The position numbers were made by a program, and so were the translations under genes. Shown here piece by piece: positions 9,576 to 18,589 of a stretch of 64,000 nucleotides of DNA. Under the pieces are notes generated by a model. That model saw only the letters and a list, made by a program, of their open reading frames with translations. It had not been told where the DNA came from and did not search any database. The stretch is from Thalassotalea ponticola (lineage in GTDB: Bacteria; Pseudomonadota; Gammaproteobacteria; Enterobacterales; Alteromonadaceae), in the NCBI RefSeq assembly GCF_041379045.1, contig NZ_CP166871.1, positions 434,001-498,000 on the forward strand, read 5' to 3'. Positions within the stretch are counted from its first letter, which is position 1; each line of letters opens with the position of its first letter.

Positions 9576-10637
9576 CTAAGACTCAAATTCACCAATAATA
9601 ACCGATATGGTTAATAGCTTGTCTTGTCGATAAACGCTAAATTCCAATTGCGCGCCTGGATTGGTTTCTGCAATGATATCTAGAGCGTGAGTGATACTTT
9701 TAATTTCTTGACCGCCAATTTTATGCACTACATCGTTTACCTCAAGGCCGGCTCGATCAGCGGGGCCTCCCGGTGTTACCGCGTTAATCACAAAACCGCG
9801 TAGGTTGGGATTATAGCTGTCTGAGCCAACACCTAACCAACCGCGAACCACTTGACCGTGCTCGATCAATTCGCGCATTACTTTGGCAGCAAGTTTATAG
9901 GGAACGGCGAAAAAGATCCCTTGAATATTCATTTGCGAGTTTAAGCGTTTAAATTGTGCTGATGTAATACCGACTAGATCACCATTTGAATTGACTAATG
10001 CACCCCCTGAGTTACCGTCGTTAATGGCGGCATCCATCTGTAAAAATTCGCGGTAGTTGGTACTGCTTAAACCATTGCGCCCCGTGGCACTGATGATCCC
10101 TTGAGTGACCGTTTGACCGATGTTTAACGGATTGCCTATGGCAAGCACAACGTCGCCGACAAGAGGTGTAAGAGAGTCATCCTGCGGTATTACTGGCAAG
10201 CTGTCGGCGGCTACTTTAAGCACCGCTAGATCGGTTATTTCATCACTGCCAATTAATTCCGCAGTAAGGCGCGTATTGTCTTGCAGGACGACAATGATCA
10301 GGTTGGCATCTACAACTACGTGATAGTTGGTCAGTATATAGCCACCAGGATCCATTATCACACCAGAACCCAGCTTCACTTGTTTGCGCGGGGTATTTTG
10401 ATAGTAGTTGCCACGTTCAATGGACTCGGAGTATATGTTGACCACGGCGGGGGCGGCTTTAGCAACTGCCGTAGCAAATGACAAGGGGGCTTCTTTGCTG
10501 TTAGTGGGTTGAAATATATTGAATGAAAGATTGTTGCCATCGCGCAGATCCGGCACCAAAATAAGTAGTACAACAGCGGCTAAGAGGCCGTAACTAACAG
10601 CGCGTAAAACATAAGAAAGTGCCGGTAAAAGTTTCAT
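9576..10637 (-). CDS. degS: Site-1 envelope-stress protease DegS
   Basis: Inner-membrane-anchored periplasmic serine protease that senses unfolded outer-membrane porins and makes the first cut in the anti-sigma factor RseA, starting the sigma-E response. About 353 residues (E. coli 355). One N-terminal membrane helix (YGLLAAVVLLILVP) is followed by the trypsin-like domain with LTNYHVV (His), TDLAVLKV (Asp) and INDGNSGGALVNSNG (Ser), then a single PDZ domain (about 260-345) with GPADRAGLEVNDVVHKIGG. A single PDZ and a membrane anchor separate it from DegP/DegQ. I start at ATG 10637; a TTG three bases upstream is in frame. Downstream of degQ, as in E. coli. Confidence 0.93.
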   Translation of the reverse strand: MKLLPALSYVLRAVSYGLLAAVVLLILVPDLRDGNNLSFNIFQPTNSKEAPLSFATAVAKAAPAVVNIYSESIERGNYYQNTPRKQVKLGSGVIMDPGGYILTNYHVVVDANLIIVVLQDNTRLTAELIGSDEITDLAVLKVAADSLPVIPQDDSLTPLVGDVVLAIGNPLNIGQTVTQGIISATGRNGLSSTNYREFLQMDAAINDGNSGGALVNSNGDLVGITSAQFKRLNSQMNIQGIFFAVPYKLAAKVMRELIEHGQVVRGWLGVGSDSYNPNLRGFVINAVTPGGPADRAGLEVNDVVHKIGGQEIKSITHALDIIAETNPGAQLEFSVYRQDKLLTISVIIGEFES

Positions 10638-10712
10638 CAAACAAGTTTTTTTTACTAGGAAATGATTGAAATACTAGCATTATTTTTTGTCCATACAAAG
10701 TCCTAATAGAGC

Positions 10713-10742
10713 GATAAAAAAAGGGAAGCAAAACTTCCCTTT
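10713..10742 (-). terminator. Intrinsic terminator between degQ and degS
   Basis: On the minus strand AAAGGGAAG, loop TTTTG, CTTCCCTTTTTTT: a nine-pair stem with a long T-run. It should end most degQ transcripts before degS, so degS probably has its own promoter in the short gap. Confidence 0.9.
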
Positions 10743-10775
10743 ATCAATAAAGCGCAGCCCGTATAGGCAATGCAT

Positions 10776-12122
10776 TTAGCGAATCATTAAATACAAGGTG
10801 TTGTTGCCACGAATGATATTAAGCGCGATTACGCCGTTGGTGTCTTCTAACACTTTGCGCAGTTCGGCTAAATTCGAGATGCGCTGTCTGTTCACGCCAG
10901 CGATGACGTCATCACTGCGCAATCCCAATGCTGCGGCAGGTGAGTTATCGGCAACGCTTTTTACCAGTACACCGCCATTGCTATTGTTGTTGGCAAATTG
11001 CGCGCCTTGTAACATCGGGTGTAAATTGGCAGCGGTAATATTGGCGTCGTCCATACCTTGCAAGGTGACGTCAAACGTTTTGCGTTTACCATCGCGCAAA
11101 ACGGTTAGTTCTACGTCGGTACCTGCGCCAAGAGAACCAATTTTACTGCGCAATTCATTAAAGTTTTTAATTTTTCGACCATTGACCTCAATGATGATAT
11201 CGCCGGCTTTAATTCCCGCTTTTTCGGCAGCAGAATCAGCGACAACTTGTGAGACAAAGCCACCTTGGTTGGTGTCTAAGTCCATGGCTTCCGCTAGCTC
11301 TGGGTTGATAGAATTACCTGTGACGCCAAGCACGCCACGACGCACTTCGCCGTATTCGATAATTTGTTCAACTAAGCTTTGCATCATAGACGAAGGAATA
11401 GCAAAGCCGATACCGACATTACCGCCGTTTGGTCCTAAAATTGCGGTATTAATACCGATTAACTCGCCGTTTAGGTTAACCAGAGCTCCGCCCGAATTAC
11501 CGCTGTTAATGGCTGCGTCGGTTTGAATGAAATCCTCGAGTTGCTCAACGTTCAAACCACTTCGACCCAGGGCACTTACAATACCTGAGGTTACCGTTTG
11601 ACCCAAGCCAAATGGGCTGCCAATGGCTACGGCAAAGTCACCAACGCGAATATTGTCGGAGTTGGCTATTTTGATTTCAATCAGGTCGTCGGCATCGACT
11701 TGTAATAGAGCGATATCACTTTGCGCATCAGCGCCTATTTTTTTGGCTTTAAATTGGCGTCCGTCTTTGAGATTCACCAATATTTTATCGGCATCGTCAA
11801 TGACGTGATTGTTGGTGACAATGTAGCCTTTGTTAGCGTCGATAATAACCCCAGAACCAAGTCCTCGAAACGGACGCTCTTGTGGACCTTGACCGCGTCG
11901 TTGACCAAAAAAGTAACTGAATGGGTCCATTTGTTGGACTTGTTGCGTTCCCTCGACACTGATGCTTACAACGGCTGGAGTAACCTCTTCAAGCATCGGT
12001 GCGAGCGAGGGCAGTTGTTGGCCAGCGACAACGCTGGGCAGCGCCGCATGACTTTGCATTGGCGCCAACGCCAGCGAACCTATTAATAGCGCGATGGGGG
12101 ACATGGTAAACATCTTGTTCAT
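10776..12122 (-). CDS. degQ: Periplasmic serine endoprotease/chaperone DegQ (Do family)
   Basis: 448-residue HtrA-family protease and chaperone that handles misfolded periplasmic and outer-membrane proteins. Signal peptide with PIALLIGSLALAPMQSHA, then the protease domain with VTNNHVI (His), SDIALLQVDA (Asp) and INSGNSGGALVNLNG (Ser), followed by two PDZ domains (about 255-345 and 360-445). The loop after MDPFSYFFGQRRGQGPQ is short, favouring DegQ over DegP with its long Q-linker. GGAG lies eight bases before the ATG. The gene is followed by a terminator and then degS, the order found in E. coli. Confidence 0.92.
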   Translation of the reverse strand: MNKMFTMSPIALLIGSLALAPMQSHAALPSVVAGQQLPSLAPMLEEVTPAVVSISVEGTQQVQQMDPFSYFFGQRRGQGPQERPFRGLGSGVIIDANKGYIVTNNHVIDDADKILVNLKDGRQFKAKKIGADAQSDIALLQVDADDLIEIKIANSDNIRVGDFAVAIGSPFGLGQTVTSGIVSALGRSGLNVEQLEDFIQTDAAINSGNSGGALVNLNGELIGINTAILGPNGGNVGIGFAIPSSMMQSLVEQIIEYGEVRRGVLGVTGNSINPELAEAMDLDTNQGGFVSQVVADSAAEKAGIKAGDIIIEVNGRKIKNFNELRSKIGSLGAGTDVELTVLRDGKRKTFDVTLQGMDDANITAANLHPMLQGAQFANNNSNGGVLVKSVADNSPAAALGLRSDDVIAGVNRQRISNLAELRKVLEDTNGVIALNIIRGNNTLYLMIR

Positions 12123-12174
12123 AGATAAGACTCCAAAAATAGTTAATTCTTAAAATACTAATATTTCAAAATCT

Positions 12175-12198
12175 AAGCCCGTGCGAATTCGGGCTTGT
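12175..12198 (-). terminator. Possible terminator downstream of zapG
   Basis: Minus strand AAGCCCG, loop AATTCGCA, CGGGCTT, then AGATTTTG. The seven-pair stem is good but the T-run is broken, so termination may be partial. Confidence 0.5.
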
Positions 12199-12258
12199 CA
12201 GATTACCTGATAACTAAAGACTCTCGGCTATAGGCAAAGTTCAGCCTGACAAAACTAA

Positions 12259-12711
12259 TTAGCTTGCCTTGTTTGTAACATTTTGTTGCGCTTCACTGAA
12301 CAGTCCGCTGCGATCGTTGGCGTAATCACGCGGCGCTTCGGTTAGCGATTCACGCTGTGCGGTGCGTTTATTGCCTTTATTTGCAGCGCTGTTGCGCATG
12401 TACTCTTGTGCCTCTGCTGAAAAAAATGGCATGTCGTTGCTGCGCTGGTTAGCGCGGTCAAGAAGGTCGGTACTCTGTTCCATTTGTACCATAGCTGCTT
12501 GACAGGCCTCGTTCATGCGAGCGAGTAAACTGGTTGAATTTTTAAGGTGCGTTGCAACATCGCTTTGATATTGCTCTAGTGAGGTTTGGCTGTCATTCAC
12601 TTGTTGTTGCAGTCGCTGCAGCTGTTGCTCAGAAGCCGACATTTGTTTACGAGCGATGAAGCCACCGATAGCGCCGATTGTGATACCGACAAGAAGGTAG
12701 ACGATTTCCAT
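12259..12711 (-). CDS. zapG: Division-associated inner-membrane protein ZapG (YhcB, DUF1043)
   Basis: 150 residues: an N-terminal membrane helix (IVYLLVGITIGAIGGFIARK), a long coiled coil (about 25-75, rich in Q, L and E), and a C-terminal tail carrying the conserved PRDYANDRSGLF box. This matches YhcB/ZapG, which in E. coli and relatives connects division and envelope synthesis. The residue pattern LKNSTSLLARMNEACQAAMVQMEQS corresponds to the conserved helix (read as STSLLARMNEA and QMEQSTDLL). AAGGA lies seven bases before the ATG. It is divergent from zapE and upstream of degQ-degS, the E. coli neighbourhood (yhcB-degQ-degS). Confidence 0.88.
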   Translation of the reverse strand: MEIVYLLVGITIGAIGGFIARKQMSASEQQLQRLQQQVNDSQTSLEQYQSDVATHLKNSTSLLARMNEACQAAMVQMEQSTDLLDRANQRSNDMPFFSAEAQEYMRNSAANKGNKRTAQRESLTEAPRDYANDRSGLFSEAQQNVTNKAS

Positions 12712-13037
12712 GTTATTTTCCTTATTGTTAAGTCACACCTGTTCGGTTTGTGAGCTTATAAACGCTCAATTTGGTCATCTTGGACAAGGACGAAACCAGA
12801 GGTGTTTTATTGTAATACTGTTGTTTTCGCTTGGTGATTGTTATTACATCAATGTGATGAGTTTTAATCAAGCAGCCATAGCGGTCTTGGCTACCTTCTT
12901 TTATAATAGCGCTAATTTAAAACTTTCACACCTTAGATATGGTGATTGTTGGCAGTTTTTCAACCGGCTAATGTCGATTTAGCCAGAGCGTCGTAAATTG
13001 TTAATAAAGCCAGTGTGTAACCGATTGAAGTAAGAGC
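12712..13037. promoter_or_regulatory. Divergent intergenic region zapG/zapE
   Basis: 326 bases between divergent starts, so promoters for both genes are expected. A consensus -10 TATAAT is at 12902-12907 on the plus strand but without a convincing -35. An open frame crosses most of the region from the ATG at 12710, but it lacks recognisable protein features and overlaps the zapG start codon, so I do not call it a gene. Confidence 0.4.
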
Positions 13038-14153
13038 ATGTTACCGTTAACCCCTTGGCAAAAGTATCAACAAGATCTACAAGCAGATGACTTTACTCAC
13101 GATCCCGCGCAACAAAATGCCGTTCGCCATCTACAGCGCTTATACGATGACTTATTACCGCAACCGATTGCTGTTAGTGGCTTTAAAAAGGTGCTGTCCA
13201 AGTGGGTGAGAACCCTGGCGTCGCCACAGCCAAAACCACTCAAGGGATTGTATTTTTGGGGGGGTGTCGGTCGAGGTAAAACCTATTTGGTGGATACCTT
13301 TTACGACTGTTTGCCATTTGAACAAAAAATGCGAGTTCACTTTCACCGCTTTATGCATCGAGTACACAGTGAGCTGGGACTGTTAAAGGGACAAACGGAT
13401 CCATTAAAAATTATTGCCAAAAAATTTGCTGATGAGACGCGGATCATTTGCTTTGATGAGTTCTTTGTCTCCGATATTACTGATGCCATGTTATTGGGTA
13501 CCTTGTTTGAGGAATTATTTGCTCATGGCGTCACCCTTGTTGCCACCTCGAACATCATACCGGATGAGTTATACAAAAATGGCTTGCAACGCGCGCGATT
13601 TTTACCAGCGATTGCACTGATCAAAGAGCACTGCGAGGTGGTAAACGTTGACAGCGGCATTGATTATCGACTGCGTACCCTAGAGCAAGCTGAGATTTAT
13701 CACTCGCCATTGGACGAGGCTGCGAGCGAGAACATGTCTTTATATTTTAGCAAGCTGGCCAATGATCAAGGTCAAGCGGCTAAAGTTATCGAAATCAACA
13801 ATCGCCCGTTAAAGACTATTCGCGAGAGCGACGGTGTCGTGCAGTTTGAATTTAGCGAGTTATGCGAAACCGCCCGCAGTCAATCTGATTACATGGAGTT
13901 AAGCCGAATCTATCACACCGTATTGATGGCTAACGTGATGCAGATGGGCCGCGACACGGACGATAGCGCCAGGCGTTTCATTGCGTTGGTGGATGAGTTT
14001 TACGAACGCAAAGTAAAACTTATTATTTCTGCCCAAGTCGCCATGGAACACTTGTATAGCGATGGCGGTTTGAATTTTGAATTTAAACGTTGTTTGTCGC
14101 GCTTACAAGAAATGCAATCAAAGGATTATTTAGCGGCTGAGCATCTGCCTTAG
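13038..14153 (+). CDS. zapE: Cell division ATPase ZapE (AFG1 family)
   Basis: 371-residue P-loop ATPase of the AFG1 family; ZapE in E. coli associates with the Z-ring and affects FtsZ polymers under oxygen limitation and other stress. Walker A is GGVGRGKT (near residue 78), preceded by GLYFWGG; Walker B is IICFDEFFVSDITDAM. The stretch RVHFHRFMHRVHSEL between them and TLVATSNIIPDELYKNGLQR after them are typical of the family, and the C-terminus keeps RRFIALVDEFYERKVKLI. Length matches E. coli (375). The gene stands alone; the next gene is 480 bases away. Confidence 0.93.
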   Translation: MLPLTPWQKYQQDLQADDFTHDPAQQNAVRHLQRLYDDLLPQPIAVSGFKKVLSKWVRTLASPQPKPLKGLYFWGGVGRGKTYLVDTFYDCLPFEQKMRVHFHRFMHRVHSELGLLKGQTDPLKIIAKKFADETRIICFDEFFVSDITDAMLLGTLFEELFAHGVTLVATSNIIPDELYKNGLQRARFLPAIALIKEHCEVVNVDSGIDYRLRTLEQAEIYHSPLDEAASENMSLYFSKLANDQGQAAKVIEINNRPLKTIRESDGVVQFEFSELCETARSQSDYMELSRIYHTVLMANVMQMGRDTDDSARRFIALVDEFYERKVKLIISAQVAMEHLYSDGGLNFEFKRCLSRLQEMQSKDYLAAEHLP

Positions 14154-14474
14154 TTTGTCATTATTCCATCGTGTTATTCGACGGCAAGGGTGCAGGAGGA
14201 AGAGCACGCATGGAGCCGTTGCCGAGGATGTGGCCTCGTTAACTCTCAATAAGCTTCTGACGAAATCACTTCGAAGCTAAGGGAGATCCCACACAAAAGC
14301 TTTTGTGGGATGACGTATCTGGAGCTATAAATGCCGATAGGCTCACGGATCAACGTTCTCTATTTTTGACAGAGTACCAGTCCAAAAGTCGGTGTTTTTT
14401 GACCTATCCAACGCAGTACTTTTCATTCAGTTTGAAATATTTTGTAAAAATCACTAGTTGATTGAAAAATAAAC
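14154..14474 (+). other. Intergenic stretch with palindromic, repeat-like DNA
   Basis: No gene seen. It holds AGCTTC paired with GAAGCT at 14252-14257/14273-14278, and at 14286-14311 ATCCCA-CA-CAAAAG/CTTTTG-TGGGAT, a 12-pair palindrome with a two-base bulge followed by GACG. No T-run follows, so it is not a standard terminator. The GC-richer character suggests a dispersed intergenic repeat. Confidence 0.45.
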
Positions 14475-14503
14475 TTCATTTTTTGGAAAAAATTCTCTAT
14501 AAT
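14475..14503 (+). promoter_or_regulatory. Probable promoter of rplM-rpsI
   Basis: TTCATT (14475-14480), 17-base spacer, TATAAT (14498-14503), followed by a GC-rich discriminator (CGCGGCTCCC). Such a discriminator is usual for promoters under stringent control (ppGpp/DksA), which fits ribosomal protein genes. The leader to the rplM start is about 125 bases long. Confidence 0.7.
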
Positions 14504-14636
14504 TCGCGGCTCCCAACGTTACAACGCTTGAAAAAGCAACAGACTCGATACTCGAAGGGGTAATAGCGCAGTCTCATTAATCGGTTATTGATAACAATAA
14601 CTTTTTATGTAACTTATATTTAATGGGTTTTTATCA

Positions 14637-15065
14637 ATGAAAACTTTTGTAGCTAAACCAGAAAGCGTAACTCGCGAATGGTTTGTAGTGGACGCTGAAG
14701 GTAAAACTTTAGGTCGTATCGCTACTGAAATTGCTCGTCGTTTACGCGGCAAGCACAAGCCAGAATACACTCCTCACTGTGACACCGGTGACTACATCGT
14801 TGTTGTTAACGCTGAGAAAGTACGTGTAACTGGTAACAAAGCGAAAGGTAAAATTTACTACTCGCACACTGAATTCCCTGGTGGTCTTAAGCAAATTAGC
14901 TTTGAAAAGCTAATCGAAAAAGCGCCAGAGCGTGTAATCGAATTCGCAGTTAAAGGTATGTTACCTAAAGGCCCTCTAGGTCGTGACATGTACCGTAAAC
15001 TTAAAGTGTATGCTGGCCCTGAGCACAAGCATGCGGCACAACAACCTAAAGTATTGGAGTTGTAA
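14637..15065 (+). CDS. rplM: Large-subunit ribosomal protein L13
   Basis: 142 residues, exactly the E. coli length. Opens [20 protein letters not shown] and contains [20 protein letters not shown] and the conserved [20 protein letters not shown] near the end. It binds 23S rRNA early in 50S assembly. First gene of the rplM-rpsI operon; only two bases separate it from rpsI. The codon use is strongly biased toward optimal codons, as expected for a ribosomal protein. In E. coli L13 represses its own operon; the long leader here would allow that but no specific site is visible. Confidence 0.98.
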   Translation: MKTFVAKPESVTREWFVVDAEGKTLGRIATEIARRLRGKHKPEYTPHCDTGDYIVVVNAEKVRVTGNKAKGKIYYSHTEFPGGLKQISFEKLIEKAPERVIEFAVKGMLPKGPLGRDMYRKLKVYAGPEHKHAAQQPKVLEL

Positions 15066-15067
15066 TC

Positions 15068-15460
15068 ATGGCTGATAATCAATATTACGGCACTGGTCGT
15101 CGCAAGAGCTCTGTAGCTCGTGTATTCATGAAAGCTGGTAACGGTACTATTACCATTAACAATCGTGACATCGATACTTACTTCGGTCGTCCTACTGCTC
15201 GTATGGTTGTTCGTCAACCTCTTGAGTTAGTAGATATGGTTGAAAAGTTTGACCTACACATCACTGTTGTTGGTGGTGGTATCTCTGGTCAAGCTGGTGC
15301 TATCCGTCACGGTATCACTCGTGCGTTAATGCAGTTTGACGAATCTCTGCGTTCAGAGCTTCGCAAAGCTGGTTACGTTACACGTGATGCTCGTAAAGTT
15401 GAGCGTAAGAAAGTGGGTCTTCACAAAGCGCGTAAGCGTCCACAATTCTCGAAGCGTTAA
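15068..15460 (+). CDS. rpsI: Small-subunit ribosomal protein S9
   Basis: 130 residues, same length as in E. coli. Contains [21 protein letters not shown] (read as [15 protein letters not shown]), [15 protein letters not shown] and the C-terminal tail [11 protein letters not shown], whose basic end reaches the decoding centre and contacts P-site tRNA. Second gene of the operon with L13; a strong terminator follows 16 bases after the stop codon. Confidence 0.98.
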   Translation: MADNQYYGTGRRKSSVARVFMKAGNGTITINNRDIDTYFGRPTARMVVRQPLELVDMVEKFDLHITVVGGGISGQAGAIRHGITRALMQFDESLRSELRKAGYVTRDARKVERKKVGLHKARKRPQFSKR

Positions 15461-15476
15461 TTTTACATTTCGAATC

Positions 15477-15506
15477 AAAAAACCGGTCATTTGGCCGGTT
15501 TTTTTT
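15477..15506 (+). terminator. Intrinsic terminator after rpsI
   Basis: AAAAAACCGG, loop TCATTTGG, CCGGTTTTTTTT: a ten-pair stem with a run of eight T. Ends the rplM-rpsI unit. Confidence 0.93.
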
Positions 15507-15835
15507 ATGCCTGTTTCTCGCCACTCGCACTAGTCAATACACGCGGCAAAATCAGTTCGTTAACTCGCTTGCTAAGCCAAATAAACACACCTGTGATAAG
15601 GTTTTACCTTGTAAAAAAATCCGCAATTCTTTATTATAGGCAAAATTTTTTAATGGCAATTTTGCTGATTTTTCGTCGGTACTGACAAAAAATCATAAAT
15701 TGCAATGAAATCAACAGTTTTTCTATTCTCTTTAAAAGCTGTTGATTGGCCAAATACCTTCGTTAGAGCTGTGCGATTTTTTAAGCTTTAATGGATAAAA
15801 TTTTCTGTGTCTAATAAAAGTATTGGAGAAATGAA
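15507..15835 (+). promoter_or_regulatory. Leader region of petABC
   Basis: AT-rich, no gene recognised. It contains an imperfect hairpin at about 15656-15706 (CAATTT...AAATTG enclosing GATTTTT...AAAAATC) and an inverted repeat CAACAG/CTGTTG at 15711-15743. The petABC promoter must lie here; a -10-like TAAAAT occurs about 40 bases before petA, without a clear -35. Confidence 0.4.
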
Positions 15836-16426
15836 ATGAGCAATGCGCCCGTGGACAACGGCCGTCGACGCTTCCTGACAATCACGACTTCTGTCGTTGG
15901 TGGTGTAGGCGTTGCTGGTGCAGCTGTGCCATTCATCGCTTCCTGGAACCCAAGTGCGAAAGCGAAAGCTGCCGGTGCCCCAGTTGAAGTAAATATAAGT
16001 AAAATCGAAGCTGGTCAGCTAGTACGTGCTGAGTATCGCGGTAAACCGATTTATGTTGTGCGTCGCCCACAAAATGTCATAGATGCATTAAGTGGTCACG
16101 ACGACAAGTTACGCGACCCGAATTCTCAACAAGAACAGCAACCAGCGTACGCGCAAAATCCGTACCGCTCAATTAATCCTGAGTTCTTGGTAGCAGAGGG
16201 TGTTTGTACTCACCTAGGTTGTGCACCGACCTACAAAAAAGGCGACTTTGCTGAGCATGTTGAAGGCGTAGATTACGGTTTCTTCTGTCCGTGTCACGGC
16301 TCTAAGTTCGATATGGCAGGCCGCGTATTTGCCGGTGTTCCTGCGCCACTTAACTTGGTTGTTCCTGAGCACTCATTCCCAAATGATGACACGCTTGTTA
16401 TCGGTATTGGTAAAGGAGAAGCCTAA
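15836..16426 (+). CDS. petA: Ubiquinol-cytochrome c reductase, Rieske iron-sulfur subunit
   Basis: 196-residue [2Fe-2S] subunit of the cytochrome bc1 complex, passing an electron from quinol to cytochrome c1 at the periplasmic side. N-terminal twin-arginine-type signal GRRRFLTITTSVVGG that stays as membrane anchor. Cluster ligands are in CTHLGCAP (Cys, His) and CPCHGSKFD (Cys, His), with the two further cysteines of the stabilising disulfide. The proline loop appears as GVPAPLNLVVP. GGAG lies directly upstream of the start. It overlaps petB by one base (TAATG), so petABC is one operon. Confidence 0.97.
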   Translation: MSNAPVDNGRRRFLTITTSVVGGVGVAGAAVPFIASWNPSAKAKAAGAPVEVNISKIEAGQLVRAEYRGKPIYVVRRPQNVIDALSGHDDKLRDPNSQQEQQPAYAQNPYRSINPEFLVAEGVCTHLGCAPTYKKGDFAEHVEGVDYGFFCPCHGSKFDMAGRVFAGVPAPLNLVVPEHSFPNDDTLVIGIGKGEA

Positions 16427-17691
16427 TGTTCGCTAATTTTATGGCTTGGATAGACAAGCGTTTGCCTGTCACCGACGCGTGGAATAAACACGTTGGTCAA
16501 TATCCAGCACCGAAAAACTTTAACTTTTGGTACTTCTTTGGCTCCCTAGCCATGCTAGTACTCGTTAACCAAATCGTTACTGGTATCTGGTTGACAATGA
16601 ACTACGAGCCATCTGGTGACGGTGCTTTCGCATCTGTTGAATACATCATGCGTGATGTTGATTACGGTTGGTTATTGCGTTACATGCACTCTACCGGTGC
16701 GTCGGCATTCTTTGTTGTTGTGTATTTGCACATGTTCCGCGGCCTAATTTACGGCTCTTACCAAAAGCCTCGTGAATTACTGTGGATCTTCGGTATGCTA
16801 ATTTACTTAGTGCTAATGGCTGAAGCATTTATGGGTTACTTATTGCCTTGGGGCAACATGAGTTACTGGGGTGCACAGGTAATTATTTCACTGTTTGGTG
16901 CAATTCCGGTAATTGGCGATGACCTAACGACTTGGATTCGCGGTGACTACGTTATTTCAGGAGCGACGCTAAACCGTTTCTTCGCACTACACGTTATTGC
17001 CCTACCGTTGGTATTGTGTGTGTTGGTTTTCTTACATATCTTAGCGTTACACGAAGTGGGCTCAAACAACCCTGATGGTACTGACATTAAGAAACCAAAA
17101 GGCTCAGTGCCAGAAGAAGAAAAGAGCAAGTTTACGTTCCACGAAAGCTACACAAATAAGTACGATATCGTTGATGCGATTCCGTTCCACCCTTATTACT
17201 CTGTCAAAGACATTATGGGCGTAGTCGGTTTCCTTATCTTATTCTGCTGGGTTATGTTCTTCTTCCCTGAAGGCGGTGGTTACTTCCTTGAAGCACCAAA
17301 CTTTGAACCGGCGAATGGTTTGAAAACACCTGAGCACATTGCACCAGTATGGTACTTCGGTCCGTTCTACACCATCTTACGTGTTGTTCCTGATAAGTTG
17401 GGCGGTATGATCTTAATGTTCGCGGCAATCGGTATGCTATTTGCTTTACCTTGGTTTGATCGCGGTATTGTTCGCTCTTTCCGCTACCGCAGTAAGTTAC
17501 ACTTAGCTAACCTAGTTCAGTTTGCTATCTGTTTCGTGGCACTAGGTGTGCTAGGTACTAAACCGGCGTCACCAATCAATAACTTCATTGGTACTGTGGC
17601 CACCTTTGGTTACTTCGGTTTCTTCGTAGCACTTTGGTTCTACTCAAAAGGTGAGAATACAAAACCTGTTCCAGAGAGAGTGACAAAATAA
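16426..17691 (+). CDS. petB: Ubiquinol-cytochrome c reductase, cytochrome b subunit
   Basis: 421-residue membrane core of the bc1 complex, holding the two b hemes and both quinone sites. Heme ligand region RYMHSTGASAFFVVVYLHMFRG and FFALHVIALPLVLCVLVFLHILALHE give two pairs of histidines across the second and fourth helices (read as RYMHSTGASAFF, YLHMFRG, FFALHVIALP and LHILALHE). The Qo-site PEWY equivalent here reads PVWYFGPFYTILR. Eight hydrophobic helices are expected. Unlike alphaproteobacterial fbcH, cytochrome b and c1 are separate genes. Stop overlaps the petC start by one base. Confidence 0.97.
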   Translation: MFANFMAWIDKRLPVTDAWNKHVGQYPAPKNFNFWYFFGSLAMLVLVNQIVTGIWLTMNYEPSGDGAFASVEYIMRDVDYGWLLRYMHSTGASAFFVVVYLHMFRGLIYGSYQKPRELLWIFGMLIYLVLMAEAFMGYLLPWGNMSYWGAQVIISLFGAIPVIGDDLTTWIRGDYVISGATLNRFFALHVIALPLVLCVLVFLHILALHEVGSNNPDGTDIKKPKGSVPEEEKSKFTFHESYTNKYDIVDAIPFHPYYSVKDIMGVVGFLILFCWVMFFFPEGGGYFLEAPNFEPANGLKTPEHIAPVWYFGPFYTILRVVPDKLGGMILMFAAIGMLFALPWFDRGIVRSFRYRSKLHLANLVQFAICFVALGVLGTKPASPINNFIGTVATFGYFGFFVALWFYSKGENTKPVPERVTK

Positions 17692-18446
17692 TGAAAAAGA
17701 CAATTATTGCATTACTTGCACTAGTACCTGTATTCGCATTTGCTGCGGGTCCGAGCGTTCCACTGGACAAAGCGAATAATGATCTGACAGATAAAGCATC
17801 ACTTCGCAATGGTGCAGAAACCTTTATGAATTACTGTTTAGGTTGTCACTCATTGCAATATCAACGTTACAATCGCACTTTCCAAGATCTGGGTATCGAT
17901 GAGAAAGAAGGCATTGAAACCTTGATGTTTACTGGTGAAAAAGTTGGTGACCATATCACTAACACCATGCCGGCTAAAGAAGCTGCTGCGTGGTTTGGTG
18001 CGGCGCCACCTGATTTGACCTTGGTAACCCGTTATAAAAAGGGTGGTGCAGACTGGGTATACACTTACTTGCGCTCTTTCTACGTTGACCCGAACCGCCC
18101 GTTTGGTGTGAACAACACGGTGTTTAAAGATGTTGGTATGCCACATGTTTTCCAACAACTACAAGGTGTTCAAGAGTTAACCGAGGAAGCCAAGGCGATG
18201 TTACAAAAGCCTGCGACGGAACAGCGCCCATTAACATCAGCTGATTTAGTGTTAACCCAACCAGGTGAATTGACACCACAAGAGTATGACATCTTGGCTC
18301 GCGACCTTGCCAACTTCCTAGAGTACACTGGGGAACCGGGTAAAGTTGAACGTCAACGATTGGGTTATTGGGTACTAGGCTTCCTATTTATCCTGTTCGT
18401 ACTATCATACTTATTGAAGAAAGAATATTGGCGCGACGTACACTAA
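17691..18446 (+). CDS. petC: Ubiquinol-cytochrome c reductase, cytochrome c1 subunit
   Basis: 251-residue periplasmic heme protein anchored by a C-terminal helix (YWVLGFLFILFVLSYLLKKEYW). Signal peptide KKTIIALLALVPVFAFAAG. The single c-type heme site is NYCLGCHSLQYQRY (CxxCH) near residue 50, and the axial methionine is probably in KDVGMPHVF. The segment NTMPAKEAAAWFGAAPPDLTLVTR is typical of cytochrome c1 (read as AAAWFGAAPPDLTL). It receives electrons from the Rieske subunit and passes them to soluble cytochrome c, so a cytochrome c oxidase is expected elsewhere in the genome. Confidence 0.97.
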   Translation: MKKTIIALLALVPVFAFAAGPSVPLDKANNDLTDKASLRNGAETFMNYCLGCHSLQYQRYNRTFQDLGIDEKEGIETLMFTGEKVGDHITNTMPAKEAAAWFGAAPPDLTLVTRYKKGGADWVYTYLRSFYVDPNRPFGVNNTVFKDVGMPHVFQQLQGVQELTEEAKAMLQKPATEQRPLTSADLVLTQPGELTPQEYDILARDLANFLEYTGEPGKVERQRLGYWVLGFLFILFVLSYLLKKEYWRDVH

Positions 18447-18471
18447 TATTTGTTTCTTAAGCTAACTTATT

Positions 18472-18514
18472 GGGGCTATACTGGTTATCTGAGACGATAA
18501 CTTAACATAGCCCC
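18472..18514 (+). terminator. Two-tier hairpin, possible terminator of petABC
   Basis: Outer stem GGGGCTAT/ATAGCCCC (8 pairs) encloses GTTATC/GATAAC (6 pairs, loop TGAGAC). Only TTT follows, so it is a weak or structured terminator, or part of the sspA leader. Confidence 0.5.
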
Positions 18515-18589
18515 TTTCGCGTATGTATACGCCCCCCGATTGCTAACAATAATGTTAGTGATACTGGAAATGACATCTTTGGAGGATAT

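Noticed and set aside
12710..12982. Open frame of 90 codons between zapG and zapE
   Set aside because: It overlaps the zapG start codon, covers the divergent promoter region, and has no recognisable protein pattern or ribosome binding site.
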